Positions 11,901 to 26,900 of a DNA stretch of 37,700 bases are shown piece by piece. Source of the DNA: Choristocarpus tenellus KU-1152 (taxonomy: Eukaryota; Phaeophyceae). The stretch lies in the NCBI GenBank assembly GCA_964200185.2, contig CAXNAD020000037.1, positions 1 to 37,700 of the forward strand, written 5' to 3'. How positions within the stretch are numbered: position 1 is the first letter of the stretch; each line of letters starts with the position of its first letter. The notes below the pieces were generated by a model, which worked only from the letters and a program-made list of their open reading frames with translations, had not been told where the DNA came from and made no database searches. A program made the position numbers and the translations under genes.

Positions 11901-14900
11901 CCTTTCCTTGACGTAGATCAGGGTTAGGGTTAAGAATTGATTGTACCTTTTTTTGTCTTGTCTGTGACTTAACCCTAAGTAGTTGAGTAGATGAGTCACT
12001 CCTCCAAGAGTGATTGGAGGCGTTTTGAACATTTTCTCGTTTCCTACTCCCAGAAAATCTGATTCTAGAGGATGATGAGTGCCAAGGGGTGGTGGCTTGA
12101 TCCTAACCCTAACCCTATTTCTTTGTGTTGAGAGCAGTATTCTAGCTCTACAGGTAGCATTAATGCATGAGAGGTTAAATATTGAGGTAGTATTAATGTA
12201 CCACTGTACCAGAAAAGAAGGAGGTGGCATGTGTATCTGCCCAAATGGTACAGTGGTGCATGAATACTTTGTAGTTGATACGCTTGGCCAGCTTCTCCTA
12301 TCCTCTCCTGACATGTTGACTTGAGTTTTTCTCCTCACCAGCCAAATCTTGTAGAAATATTCATTGGGAATGTACTTAGCAAGAGTATTGCCTATTGTAG
12401 AGCTATTCACTTAGAAAGAGTATTGTCTGTTAATTTGGCATGTTCAATGAATTCATGCAGGGAGGGTATTCCGTTCTAATCCCTTATGTGTTACTACTAG
12501 TAGTCACTGGTTACCCTTCTCAGGTTTTGAAAAAATGAGCAGCTCACCCTGGGTGGGGTTGCACTTTTACTACTACTACTGCTGCAAATATTAGGTTTGA
12601 TTGAATCGCCTTCATTCAACCAAGTGTGATTGAAGTGTGATTGAAGTGTTGAGTGATGTTTTTTGATCGACCATTTTTAGCATCAATGTGTGCTGCTCAC
12701 TCTGCTTGCTGGGTGCTTGCTGGGTGCTTGCTGGGTGCTTGCTGGGTGTGGTGATTTGTGTTCCTCAATCTGTGCTTTGCATGTACGTTTCGAAAATATT
12801 GAGCTCGTTGCTTTGAAGTTTTTTTTGATAGCTGATTTAACTTCTATTTCCACGTTTTTCAACTTCTGGTTCTCAACACTGTTGATAATCATTACCCATG
12901 GTTCCAATGTATACATTATTCCAGAGTAGTTTTTTTTTGTTTGTAAGGTGGTTGCTGTTCCTACCACTCTATAACTAACAATGTACCACATGTACAATTT
13001 TCAATCCTAACCCTAACTGCAATGTATGGAGTAGGATACCCCACGCTTCTATCATCTTATATCTCCCACGACCATTCCAGTATTAGTCCTGACACACTGA
13101 CAAACACACTTTACAATGTGTCTCTGATCTCTCTTCTGTCCTATCCCCAATCCCTAACCTTAACCCCTACCCCTCACAACTCTTTGCAGTTGCTAGCTCC
13201 GCTGGCGCCTGGGTCCCCGGTCCCGGTTCGCCAGAATCCTGGTTTAGCGGTAGTGACTCTAGGAGTGGGAGCAGGACTGTGGTTCATCGTCTTGTTGTGT
13301 GGGTTCTACCAGATTAGAAAGGTTAGGAATAGGGACTAGGGTTAGGGATTAGTATTATATTTGGCTTTTTCGATATGGTAGTGTAGTATTTTAGCAAAAG
13401 ATGGGCTATCTGATTGATGGATTGATGGTTTGATTGATGGACTGTTGTATGTTGTGCCAATATGTTTTAGAGGTGAAGGTAATTAATGCTGAGGATTTGA
13501 AGTGTGCGTTCCTATACAATAATGGATTAGTATTGACAATGGCATATTGGTGTTGTGTATTATTTTGTTAATATAAGTAGGGTTGGTTGGGAACAGGGTT
13601 AGGGTTAGGGTTATAGCAATCTTTTTTTAAAACTGCAGTATTGAAGTACTCTTGTGTTGTTTATACATAGATCCAGTGTGTGCCCTATGATAGCTTCATC
13701 CACCTTTCAATCCCCAAGCACTATCTTTAGTGTACTGCATTGCCTTGAGATAGCCTCAACCCTATAAAGATTGTCCTGTCATTACTATAGTGCCTTAGCC
13801 TGTCCAAACTCTGAAATCTCCTGGAGTGTACCGTCCTATGTGTAGGTAGGTTCATCATACCTCATCACTCACCCTGGAGTGTGTACTCCCCCGATCCTAT
13901 CCTTTCTTTGCTGGACTGACACAACCCTAACCCTACCCCCTCATCTCTGTAGCAACTATCAATGTTACCTCAAAGCTAGTTGTCTGGTCTACCATACTAT
14001 TGTGGTCATTTTGTCATCTAAGTCCTAATTGTACCTAACATTGATTCAACCACAGTACCAGTTACAGCACAACTTTCTAGACCATTGATCCATTGTACCA
14101 CCTCCCACCCTATTGAATCAACTACCATACCATGGTACCACCATGGTACTAGCACTTCTGGTCAAACCACTGTCCCACCAAACGTACCTCTTTTTTGTAT
14201 ATGATATTTTATGGTTCTACCCCTAACCCTAACACACCCTGTACTGTTTTGTTTGACTGAACCGTAACTTTTCTGTTTAAAAAATATTAATATTTTGACA
14301 GGCACACTACTTCAAGAGCCTTCCTCTGTCCATCGAGAGGTCCATCTACCTCAAGGAAATAGCACCGGTCAGCACTTTTTATCTTTGTATTTTTTAGAGG
14401 TTACACCGATTCAATATTTTCTGTCAATAATGTGTAGGTGTAATTTGAAATACTGGTATTAATATACCAATTGCCTGTGACTTGATCCTGTTTTTGTCAT
14501 TGATCAACCAATGTGAGTAGAAATGTTGGACTAGTTTATTATTTGTTTTTGTATATATACTGTATTAGTTATGATAAAGGTTTGAAGATGAAATGTTATT
14601 CCGTCTTGAGTGTATATGAGATGCGTTGATGATTTGAATTTATATTATTGAGTGTTTTTTTTTAATGCTTAAATCTCTTTGAAACGAGTTACTATTTTTG
14701 TAAATGATTATAAATTTAACTTAAATTAAAAAAAAGTTTGTTCTAGATTATGTATTTACTAATGTTTTGTGTGTTGTTTGTTTTTCTTGTTCATGATAGA
14801 AGCAACAACCCCTAAGATGTGAGTTCTTTCCTCTGTTAGTGTCTTTTGGTTGATTTTGTTATTTCGAGCAACTGGTTATCTTAGCTGTCAAACTAGTATG

Positions 14901-17900
14901 TTGAAGATAATGAACATATAAAAATGGAAGGCTTACCTTTGATTATTTATTTGTGTGTATTTGGTGCTTGTTTTCCTAGATTTTTCTTTGTGGTGTGCCT
15001 ATGGTACCTTCCTGATCTGCGTGTTTTGGCGCACATTTTGACGCACGTTTTGATGCACGTTTTGATTGTAGTCAAGTACAAATTAATTCAACTGTGCATG
15101 GGAGTTTGTGAGCCGTCTTTCTTGCTTTTCTATCATATCAATATATATATATATATATATATTATACCACACCATGTTATTACTAATATAATATATTCAG
15201 GGCGTAGAGTGATGAGAACTTAGGGTTAGGGTTAGGGCTAAAATCCATCAGATACTTAGGTGGTAGAGAAGTGAGACAGGGGTCTTGAGTTAGACCAAGC
15301 AAAGGTTGAAACCCTGGAATCAGCATTTTTACTTGCATGTTCCTGAATACCCAGCTGTGATTGAATGATAGACCAGTCAGAACATGAAGCACTCCCCTGA
15401 TTGACTGGTTGGTTACTGATTGTTTTGGGGTCACTGCGAGCTGGTTGTGCGTCTGACACTTACCTTGTGAAGTACTTGACTGACCACAATGGGTGGTCTG
15501 CCTGTGAAACTCCCACACATGTCTGAATGTAGTCTGGCCCTAAGCATAATTGTCCAACAGATGTAGAATGGGCCCTGTACCTGAAAGAATACTTTTTTGT
15601 TGTTTGATTATTGTGTTATTTGGATTCTAATTGTGTTTGCTGTTTCTATTGCTATTATTATATTAGGCTATTTTAATCTGTATATTTTCTATTATCATTA
15701 ATAGTTAATTATTTGTGTTAGGATTAGGGTTTATTAGGGACTTTTTATGTACTTGATGTGTAGTAGTGTGTACTGACTACTTCGGCTCATTTTTTTGTTC
15801 TTAAGACTTTATGTGCATGTTGCATTTTTTTATGAATGTGTTCCCATACTATATAAGTAGAACACAAACATATATTTATGTATATACACATACATATGCA
15901 CCTCTAGATTTTTTGCAAAAAGTTAAATACTGCTTTTCCCTTTTTGGGGTGGTGGGTTTTGTAAATCTCAGGGAGGCGTGGAGATCCAGCAGGCGCGGTT
16001 CTCATCATGGCTATTGGACAAGTTCCGTGAAAAACCAGACAGTCCCTCGCAACCCACTAAGTGTGGCATGCTCCAGGGGAAGGTAAGTCAAGCACTACCC
16101 ACTTCTTGACTTATGACAAGATTTGATGAGATGTAATGAGATGTGACAACTTCTAGTGTTATATTCCTGTTTTGTGAAGAGACTATTAGATTGAAGAGCT
16201 GATGCAATATATATATATATACATTTATATTATTTGTATGTTGATATGATAGTACCACAAAGCAGTGCATTGGACGTATAATTGTTAAAAGTGGTCTGAA
16301 GCTCTTATTATGTGATAGTACTGCTACCAATACTACAGTGTAATAGTGTTGCACCCTAGCCCTATTTTAAATACTTTTATCACTGTTGATACTTTTAATT
16401 TTGTGACAGCATCTTAGACTTTTGAACAATGTTATCTCAGGGACAGGGGCTATTAAAGTTCATTTTGTTTATTTTTGGGTATTTAAGAAATCCTTCTGCT
16501 GACAGGCACCCACTCCCATGCCTGAAATCTACCCAACCAGTCCTTTGAAAGAGATTGATTCTAGAAGTGAATACAAGCATTTGTCCACATAAGTGTGAAT
16601 CCAACCTTGAGAGTGGTAGAACCAGTATACTATTAAATGTAGGAGAAGGCACTCTCAGGAGAACTGAATAATCAATACCATTCCCCTCCAATGTACATAC
16701 ACACAGGATGTGCCTGATATCAGGACTAGTTAGTAATTCTGTGTTGAAGTCTTTCCGTTGGATTGTTATCATTTGTGAATAGAATGAAGAAACATTGTTG
16801 GTAGGCCATGGACTGTAGGGACTGTTAACATTTGGGTTAGGAGCTTGTGGTGATAGTACTGTTGAATTGATATTGGTTGATAGTTGGGTTGGGGCTAGGG
16901 TTAGGGTTAGGGCGGTTTTCTGATGTAGTGTGTGTATGTATGCTCTGTGTTGGGGATCTGAGAGAGGCACTATTATTATTATTATTATTATTATTAAGTT
17001 GTAGGTGTTAGTATTAGTGGTACTTGTGTTCATGATTATTGTATAGTGGGTGACTCTTTGAGGTGTTGATACTGTAGTTAGTCCCTTGGTGAAATTGTAA
17101 TATCTCATAGTCCTGATGGACAGCACAGGTTTGTTTTTTACTTTAATTAGGTGATCCCTACCATCTTTTTAAGAGTATGGGTTAAATAATAAAGTGCTAT
17201 GGTGTATGTTTTATTTTTTTGTATTTTTGAATAATCTTTTTTTAAATCTCAAGCCCTATTACAGTTTCAAGTCATTGTACTTCCGAGAAATATTGTGTAT
17301 TGTTGTTACAAGTTTGTTCTAACTTAATTTTATTGTGATAACTGTGAACCCTTACCCTAACCCTAACACAGGACCTTTGGCTACAAGGCATGCTAACACT
17401 GGAGACAGTGTACTTGGAGTTCAAGGCTGATGTCCATATCTTTGACCACTTTGTCCATGAGAGATACCACTATCAGGTAATGGGTAATGACACTATCAAT
17501 GATATTAACAGTGTTAATGATAGTAATAATGTTTATGATATTAATGATCATTCACTGATGCAGTCGATGAAGGATAGTGTACTGTTGAAGTTCTACTATT
17601 AATGATGACTGACTGATGCAGTTGGTGAAGGATAGTGTACTATTTATGTTGAGGTCTATGTTTTTTGTAGCGTGTGATATGATGATACCCCAATCTCCAA
17701 CCCTGAAATGTATGATATTGTTATTTTTTGGCATACATACCGTGTGCTAGAGTTAGGGTTAGGGTTATTAGCTAGAGTTATTGATTTTTTATTTACCTAG
17801 AATTGTGATGCAACTTGGTCTATCACCTACTGAGGTAGTATGGTAACAAGAAGCAACCTGCAGTCATGCACACTAACCTTAAGCTGTACTTGATTGATTT

Positions 17901-20900
17901 TGGAAATAAAAATAAAACTTCATTTTAAGAATATTATTGTGAGACTAGTGGTGAGACTAGCGTTAATAAGGTTAGTGGTGGGACTGTGATACTCTTGTAT
18001 ATATATATTTTTATCATTTTTGAACTTGTAAGTAATAAAAATAACTGACAAGAGTACAACCTGCTTCCTGCGTATCAGTTTTTTTTATGCATTTTTTTTT
18101 AATGTTTTTCTCCTGCTTTTTAATAAATAATTTAATAAATGATTTCCAGGATGTGCTTGCTGTAAGGAGGCAAGGGACTAGTTGTATGGTGTTCAAGATT
18201 GTACACCCCACCAAGAGACAACTGGATGACCTGGAGATAGTGTTTGACTTCCAAGATCCCAAGATATGTGCTTCAATGTACAAGGTTGGTTAATGCCTTG
18301 ATGCCTTGTAACAATAATAAAATAATTAGTATGAATGTGCATTTTACTGTTTTTATTTATTCAGCAGTAGAGTCAGAGGTGGTGATGAGTGAATGTGTGT
18401 TAGTGTGTGTGTGACAGGTTGTTTCTATTGGTGGAATTGTTGCTTTTTTTATTATGGGTATGATAGCATGTACAGTGATAGCTTGTACAGTCAAGTTTTT
18501 ATACTTGGAGTGATTGGAAGTACTTGCAAGTGGGATATAGGCACTTGGTGCTCATGTTGTGTTGCATCATGAATACTTCAAGACACATTTGCAATCTTTC
18601 CATTCAATGTTGTTGATAGACCCTAACCCTACAACCTGAATGACAATCACACAGTTGTACCTTTCGTGTGTGTACCTTACAATAACAAATAAGACTTAAC
18701 TCATGTAAGACTTCATCTTCTATATGTACCTTAAATTGACCAAACCTTGTTACTTGTGTACAATTGTACCTTTTCGTATGTACCTCAAAACAACCAACCC
18801 TGATCACTCATGTGTGATTATACCTTTTATGTGTGTAAGATATACCCTAAAGTGACCAACAAGTTGGAATTGCACCCTCACCATCTTACCTTGCATTGCC
18901 ATCTTAGGGGAAGGTTCGTTTTGGCAGTTTCAAGGTTGATATTTTAAAAACCTGTGCAGTATTGACCATAGGCATGCCTGAAATTCCGACAAATTCGATT
19001 GGTAGGGTATGGCTGCAGAAGATAGCATTTGCTGTGTGAACACATTTTTAGCTGATAGTTCCCTCCACAGAGTAGTGATACCTGCCATGAAGACTCAGTG
19101 ACAGTGCCCTCTTAGATGTTATCACTCTTGTCTGCCCTAACCCTAACTACTCAAAACAAGAGAAATGTAATAACAGGTGCAGGGGACACTGTGTAGAGTA
19201 TCTGAATTATTGTGTTGTATCATTCCTAATCTCTTTGTTTTTTATTATTAATGTCCCTGTTTTATGTTGCAATAGTTCCATTTGTATTTTTGTTGGTGTG
19301 AAACCCAACAGTTCAATTAGCCTCAGCACAACTCATTGGAATAGCCCAATATCTGAACTGAACAATTTTGGTTCATTTAAAATAATTAATATGATTCGAA
19401 TAATGACAATTATGACCAAGAGGTGTCTATTAAACATGGATTCTTTTTTTTGGTAATCTGCCCTACTCTTTCTTACTCTTTCTTACTCTTCCTACTATTT
19501 CTACTCTTTCTTACTCTTTCTACTATTTCTACTATTTCTTACTATTTCTACTATTTCTACTATTTCTACTATTTCTACTCTTTCTTACTCTTTCTTTCCT
19601 AACCCACATCACTCTCGATTGGCCTCAAATGCCTTCATCATGCCTCTCTCTTCCAAATCTTCCCATTATTAATCTTTTTGTCAAAACCTTTGTGGGTATT
19701 TGTTTTCAAAGAGGGGGAGAAATCTCTGGAGGCGTGTGGGGAGGAACATGGACCTTCTCCTCAAAGAACGGACTAGGAAGCTGAAGAAACTCAGGAGGGC
19801 TGGCAGGGGAGTTGAACTGGACATGGAAGAACCTGACCTAGTGGAGGTTAGCACTAGAGATAGGATGGGAACAGTAATGTACCTGGGTGTGGTGCCTGTG
19901 GTGCCTTTTCATGGATGATATTTTCCGTTGTGTTATGTTGTGTATTATGTTATTATTTTGTATGTTGAGTTGGTTCTTTGATGTGCCTGAGCAGTGAGGG
20001 CCATTTGTGTTAATGGTGGTATGATGTGGCTTATTCTGGAAGAAGGGATATGTGTTTTTAGGTCTCTCAGAGGGTCACAAGGTGATTCGTTTGTTGTATT
20101 GTAGCAGGTGAGGCCTTCATTGAGGTTTTGTGTTGTTGGGTTAGGGTTAGGGTTAGCATGAGTGCTGTTTAACTGGATGTTTGATTTTAATGTCCTCCCT
20201 ATTTTTTGTTTATGGTAATATGGTTGGTGATATACCCCATCCTACTTTACTCAGTATGATCAGAAGATGGAGGTAACCCTAACCCTAACCCTTACCGTTT
20301 CAAACATTGGTACATCTTAAAGGACATGTTGGAGAAGAAGCATGTTCATTACACTGTGTAGTGTCTACCGATATGATCTGCATGTCTTTGATACATTGTA
20401 TATATATGTTTGTAGGTAGTCCAAAATTAAAATAACATAATCTTGTATTTTGATGGTGATAATTATGAAGAAATATATACATACCAAGTGTATAAGTACC
20501 AAGTATATACATACCAAGTATATATAAATATCAAGTATATATAAATATCAAGTATATAAATACCAAGTATTTAAATATCAAGTATATAATACCAAGTATA
20601 TAAAGACCAAGTATATAAATATCAAGTATATAAATACCAAGTATATAAATATCAAGTATATAAAGACCAAGTATATACATACCAAGTATATAAATACCAA
20701 ATATATACCCGTAGGTAAAACGTGCTTGAGCAGATAATAGGTATTGTACCGTCTATGTAGACCAATAAAACAGTCTGTGTTAAATCTAGCCAATAGGGTG
20801 AGTTGAACTGTCTATATCCATCAAAAGAGTACCCCTCATGTTAGACGCAGTGGTTTCTTTTGCATATCCATTTTTTCTGTGACCATTGGTTTGAGAAGAC

Positions 20901-23900
20901 AAATCTAGTCTGTGATATAATGTTGATATTAAACCACATGAATCCACCAATAGGATGAGGTTATCTGATCGTCACACCGATAGATTCAGGCTGTTTGATT
21001 TCTGCACCAATAGAATTCGCCTATTTGTTTTTGTTCTATGTTTTTTTTACCTATTCATGACCAACACAGTGCTAGCACCTTGCAGCCCCTATAGTTTACA
21101 TCATGCCAATAGTACACCTACCAATCTCTGTGCAACCGGTCTCTCTAACCCTAACCCTAACCCTAACATTTTATTATTTTTTCTGTAACTACCGTCTCTA
21201 TTCATTGTCTCTATTCAATATCTCTATTCAATTCAAGGCCTTCAACAAGGCACGCCGGATGGAGACTAGGGAGCGTCTGGATGATCACATGGTAACCTAC
21301 AAGGAGTGGCAGAAGGTTCTGGAGGGAGTTAAGGTGAACAAGAGTGGGGGTGGGTTTTAGTTGAGATTAGACCGTATCTTATCCATGTGTGTACCTTTTC
21401 ATTACAACTTCGTTTTTGTATGTAATATATGTGAAGTATGGTGCTTGCCTATTCCAATAACCACTGTGTTTTGTATAAGGTACACCCTGTACCCTTTATG
21501 GATTATGTTGGCTTCGTTACCTTGATGCAAGGGTATCATTTTGACTAGTGTTCATTTATGTGGCTTGTTTTCGGAATTATCTCTTCTTTTTTTTCAGAGA
21601 AGCTCTCTTGCTGTAATTCACATAGACCTTTATTAGAATTTACTCCTCTTTTTTTCAAAGATTGAAAAAGAGAATGTTTTTTTGTGTATGGTAGAATTTG
21701 TTGCCATATATGTTTTTTTTTTCTTTTCTTGTAGAGATTTTTTGTTTGTTTGTTTGTTGCTGACTAGCTCGGAACGGATTGGTGCTGTGGATTGTTCCTA
21801 CTGCTCTAACAGATACATGTGTTGACTGAGGGACAAACCCTTCTTTCAACTGGAGAGGAATTCACCTCTGTCTACCATGTTGCTCAGGGGTCCATTGATG
21901 TGAGAGGGAGGGCCTTTGGCTGCATACTACGGTCTTGTCTGGGTATTACATTGTATATTCATTCCTTCTATGTGCCGGGTATGGTGTTGGAACCAGAGTC
22001 GTTGTGTTCTTTAATTCAAAGTAAAACCCTAACCCTAACCCTAAAACTGTGAATGTGCCATTATCAAGATGGGTGGAACCATCGTGTCAGTTTGGATTTT
22101 TTCTCACTACTTTTTTTTTTATTGACCAGTTTTTTTTATTAAGAATACAAATGAGTGAGCTAGTAAAATATTGAAGATAACCTGGGGTTAGGGTCCAAGT
22201 TGAGAGATCGAGACTGAGGTTATTATTTTATCCATTGTTTTTTATTTTTGAGTTGTTGTAGACAAGACTTTAGTAATTTTTTATGTTCATTATTCCAGGT
22301 AAATGAGCAAGTGGACATAGGCTCTACTCTAGGCGACAGTGTGTCTGACCTGTTGGCAACACCCAAGCGTAATGGCCATGCAGCATATGAATCAGATCTA
22401 CATGGGGATGGCAGGGAACAACAGTCCTACGCTAAGGTCAGCTGTGCCAAACTCTTTCATGTTCTGTACTTTTTCAAGCAGGAGGGTGGAGAGGGGGAGG
22501 TGGAGGTGTTCTCTGGTACTAATAGCGAAGGTTGGGTTAGGGTTAGGGTTAGGGTTAGGGTTAGCTTTTTTCTTTGAGGTAGTAAGTTTTTTGGACAGGT
22601 AGGAGGGGGGATTTGGAGCACATTGCGGTTCAGGAGAAAATGCAACTGAGGTAGATACTGAGTGGAAGCCTTCCTTTTGCTTCTTTTTTTGTTTGATTTT
22701 GTTGTACCCTAATTTGTCTGACTAGTTTGCTTCTGAGGTACTGTGAGAGTGGATGTATATGTTTGTTTCAATCATGTTTGATGGTGTTTCATGTACCAAG
22801 TATTTGATATGGACATGCAAAGGTACTATACTGTACCTTAAACTGACTTGAATAGGTGGAAGGGGTCTATGAAGATGTTTAGCATGGTCAGATGCAAACT
22901 TTATATGATTTACTTAATGCATGACCGCAATCACTTAGAACTGATAGGGCAAGCACTTTTCTATTTTAACTTGGGTGTTGCTTATCTCATTCTGACTACA
23001 ACCCTAACCCTAACCCTTATGGTTCAAGGTTACTATTTGTAGGTAATACTTTATGTATGAGTGTATTTTTATGTATGTATATGTTTATGTTTTTGTCAAC
23101 CAAAAATCTGTCTACACTGTCCTTAGCCCCATTTCTATCCCCTTGGAAGTATTCACGTTGTCAAAAGAGGTGATGTGATGTGTACATGGACACTGTCTTC
23201 ATCTCTAACCCTAACCCTAACCCTAACCCTTATGGTTTTTGTGTTGTTTGGCAGGCGTTGGCGAAGCGGCAAGGAGTGAATCGGATGGAAGAGGTGCATC
23301 AATTTGACCCAATAAAACTTAAATGGATTCCTTGTGTTGATGAGTTGTATGTATGTATGCATGCATGCATGCATATATTTGCAAGTTTACTGTATGTGTG
23401 TATGTGTGTATGTGTTGTGCTTGTGGTATAATGATATTCTGATATGAATGGACATGACTCTGTTTAGATACAAACAACTCTAACCCAATAATATTTATAA
23501 TAAAAGCAGTAGTATAGTTGATGTCATACCACTGCACCAGGTTTCATGTTGATTTAAGTGTATTGTTATTTTTATGTTCAGTCACTTCTGATGCATTTTT
23601 TGTCTTATTTGTGTATGTCCTGCTGGCTACTTGGTTAACCCTAACCCTATGTGGTTAAGGTTGAAGGTATGAACTAGTTTCACTGATGTCACTGGTGTGA
23701 ATAATTTCACTATCCCTAACCCTACGGATATTTTCGCTGACAAGATTAATGTCATAAATAATGTCATGATTAATAATATCACAGGATTCTCAAATTGAGT
23801 ATGAGGACCCAGAGGATGTTCACAATAATATTTTACAAGATGACAGTGGATCGTCTGAGGTAAGTAATATAATTCATTATAGGGTTAGGGTTAGTTCTAC

Positions 23901-26900
23901 TATTAGTAGCAATAGGAGCAAATGGTGGTTATGTTGTTGTGCTTGTATGTCAAGGGCTTGAGATATCATGCCATGCCACCAGGTGGGGGGGGGGTTTGAT
24001 ACAGTTAATAAGGTTAGGGTTAGGTGTAAAGTGAGGATTTTCTTAGTGAAATTTTATTGACTTGAGCATGTGTTTGGTGTATGGTGTTAATTGTTGGGAA
24101 AGTGCTTTGGGGTAAAACATTTAACTTTTTGTTTTATTTTCTATTTTTTTTAGCATTTGTACAAATATTAATGAGTTCTTACTCACCTTACAAGGATCTT
24201 AATGTTTGTTACAATCTGTGATTATTGGTTGTTGATTGTTGGTTATTGATTGTACAGGAGAGCAGTGAGGAGGAAATGGATGATGATGTCAGTGATAGGG
24301 ATGATGAATCAGACTTCAGCAGTGACTTGTACACCAACCCTGGACCGGAGATGGTGCTCCTGGGTACCCTTCGCAAGGTGAACATTATCGCTGGAGGCCT
24401 CTTTTGTGCTCAGGAACATCTTTCACTATGAATCCTCCAATTGTGGTAATAGTAGTGATTTGTTGTAAATATTTGTGGGTAAGGTGGTATCTTCTTTAAA
24501 AGCTTAGTTGCTACAAATATGTTTGCGGGAATCATTAATATATCTTGTGAGTTAACAATCTTGAGAAAGGGATAGACCGTTGATTTTTGTTCTTATTCTG
24601 ACTCTGTAGTTGTCAGGTTGGGGTAGGGTAACTGCTTCATTAATTACACAAAAACCAGTTGTGACATTATAAAATGATTATGTAAATGTGTAGGGGTTTT
24701 TTCTTACAGCCAATATGTTAGGTGGTTGAGACCCTCTCAAATGATTACTCTATGCTTTCCTTCCATTCCTAACCTTAACCCTAACCTTAACCCAATGAAC
24801 TGATATGGGTTGATTGTGCACATTTATGTATCAAACCCTAACCCGTGTGTATGGATGTCATGCATTTATAATGATTCGGTTTTAGTTAGGTTCACATTTT
24901 TTTTTAAATTTCATTAGTATTTAATCACACACAAAATTTACCAGCATTTCTCACTCCTATAAGGGTTACACCAAACAAAACCAATTCGTAGGGCTGGATA
25001 CTATGACTGCTATTTTAATTTTAATTTTTCTTCCCTAATCTATTTTGAAAATATAAAATGAAATACAAAAAAAAATGCAGGACGACATCTTTGGAGTAGT
25101 ACCATTCTTGCTGTCAAAGGAGAACCAGGTGCCCACTTCTGGTCTGAATTTCACAGCCAATGATGATAACACAGTGGTGTTCTCAGTGGATACTGCATTC
25201 CTCAAGGGAGAGCTGCTCAAACCTAAGAAGGATATTACCTCTGCCTTTTACAAGTATCTTGCTGTCATTTTGGGGGAGAGGACAGAGGCGGCGGAGGATG
25301 CAATGTTCAACCGTAAGGTGTGTGATCAAATATTTATTCTTTGTAGGTGTGGTGTGTATTGTTTATTTTTGTTGAAATCAGTTGCAGAGCAGTGATTGTC
25401 TTGTGCTATGTAATAGGGTTAGGGTTAGGTTTAGGGTTAGGGTGAGTAAGTAAAAATTGAGTAGTGTATTTCTAGTTCCTTGAGCTATGCTTGAAATCAG
25501 TACAGAGTTTTTGGATAGTAGAATCTACTGAATTTGGTATTGTTTATAGTTGATTTGTTACTGTTATCGATTTTGATGGTGCTATTTTGATACATGATAT
25601 TTTGATGTATAATATTTTGATACATGCTATTTTGGACAGGTGCGAGAGAAGCGTTTGGAGGTTGCCAGGCTGGAGGAGGAGATGCTGGCAGCACAGTGGC
25701 AGGCAGAAGAGGAACAGGGCATTGGGGCAGACCCAGAAAAGGCCGGGGAGGCAGCCTTGGTACAAGGGACCATGACCAGGGACCAGGTATGCATGTGCAC
25801 GTCTGTATTGACATTGACACTGATGCCAGGCAGGGGGTTTGTTGGTTAGGGTTAGGGTGAGAAGCAGTAATGTTTTTTTCAAGTTGTGACATTTAGGTTG
25901 ACATTCAAATGTTGCCTTCTATTTCTTCATGGGTGGAAACAGAGCCAATTTTGGTCATGTTTGTGAGCAGTGTGTTTTCAAAATGGTGAAATGGCTGACT
26001 TTGTTTTGTGGATATTTTTACCATTAGTTAGCATCCTATTTCTTTTTCTTAGTATTATTAGTAATAAAGTCATAATGTGTGCTCTTCTTCTGTCCCTAAC
26101 CTTAACCTGAGGCAGACCAAAATGCCTGTACAAATATTGGGTTGATTGATACTTAATACAATGTTTACTTACGGGATTCTATGTGATCATTTTTGTTCTA
26201 AAATATATATTTGTGCCATATAGAGGTAACTTGAAGTAGTTGGTAGTTCTTTTTCTATTCATTTGATCAGGGTTAGGGTTAGGGAGGATATTGTACTATG
26301 TTCGCTTCTGTTACTATCGTTATTGCAAGGTTTAGTATTAGAGTTGGTACTAATGACTGTCACTGTGTGTGTATGTGCTTTGTATGTTTGTTGGTATGTT
26401 TGTGTGTGTGTGTGTTCAGGATATTCGGCAGCTGTTCAATTTCACTGCCACCGAGCATGTTGCTAGGGAATTCAAGGGACGCTATGTGTACTTTGACCAG
26501 GCAGAGAAAAAGGTGAGGTACTATCAAAGGTCATACTCTTCCACTAATAGTTGGAGTAGTTATTGTTACATCTTAAAGGGTAATGGGGGAGGCTGTATGT
26601 GAATGCCATCTCAGAGGGGGTGGCATTGAGTTTGAAGGTCCTCTATGACTGCGTTGTGGTGTTTATTTTGGTACTCCTGTGGAAGGCTATTTGGGATGTG
26701 TTCACAGATAACCTTTTTTGTACAGGTTTGTGCTCATTGCGGTTGTTGACTCTAACCCTAACCCTTTTCAGTCATGGACGTGGTCTATAATGGTCAAGGT
26801 CCTTAGAAGGCCTTTAAACCAAAAGGGATAAAATGGACCCCTCTTTTTGTTCATTCCACTTCAAACAACAAGAAACATTTGGTTAGAAGAATGAAGACCT

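Noticed and set aside
15250-15320. tRNA or tRNA-derived SINE
   Set aside because: GGTGGTAGAG and GGTTGAAACCC recall A and B boxes and a GGTCT/AGACC stem exists, but the loop is six bases, the B box is imperfect and no acceptor stem pairs.
16437-17126. 229-codon minus-strand open frame as an antisense gene
   Set aside because: It includes the ATT microsatellite and a telomere-like tract and has no domain; it lies wholly in intron 6.
20478-20706. CRISPR array or coding repeat
   Set aside because: Contiguous 15-bp AT-rich units without spacers; the open frame across it is low complexity.
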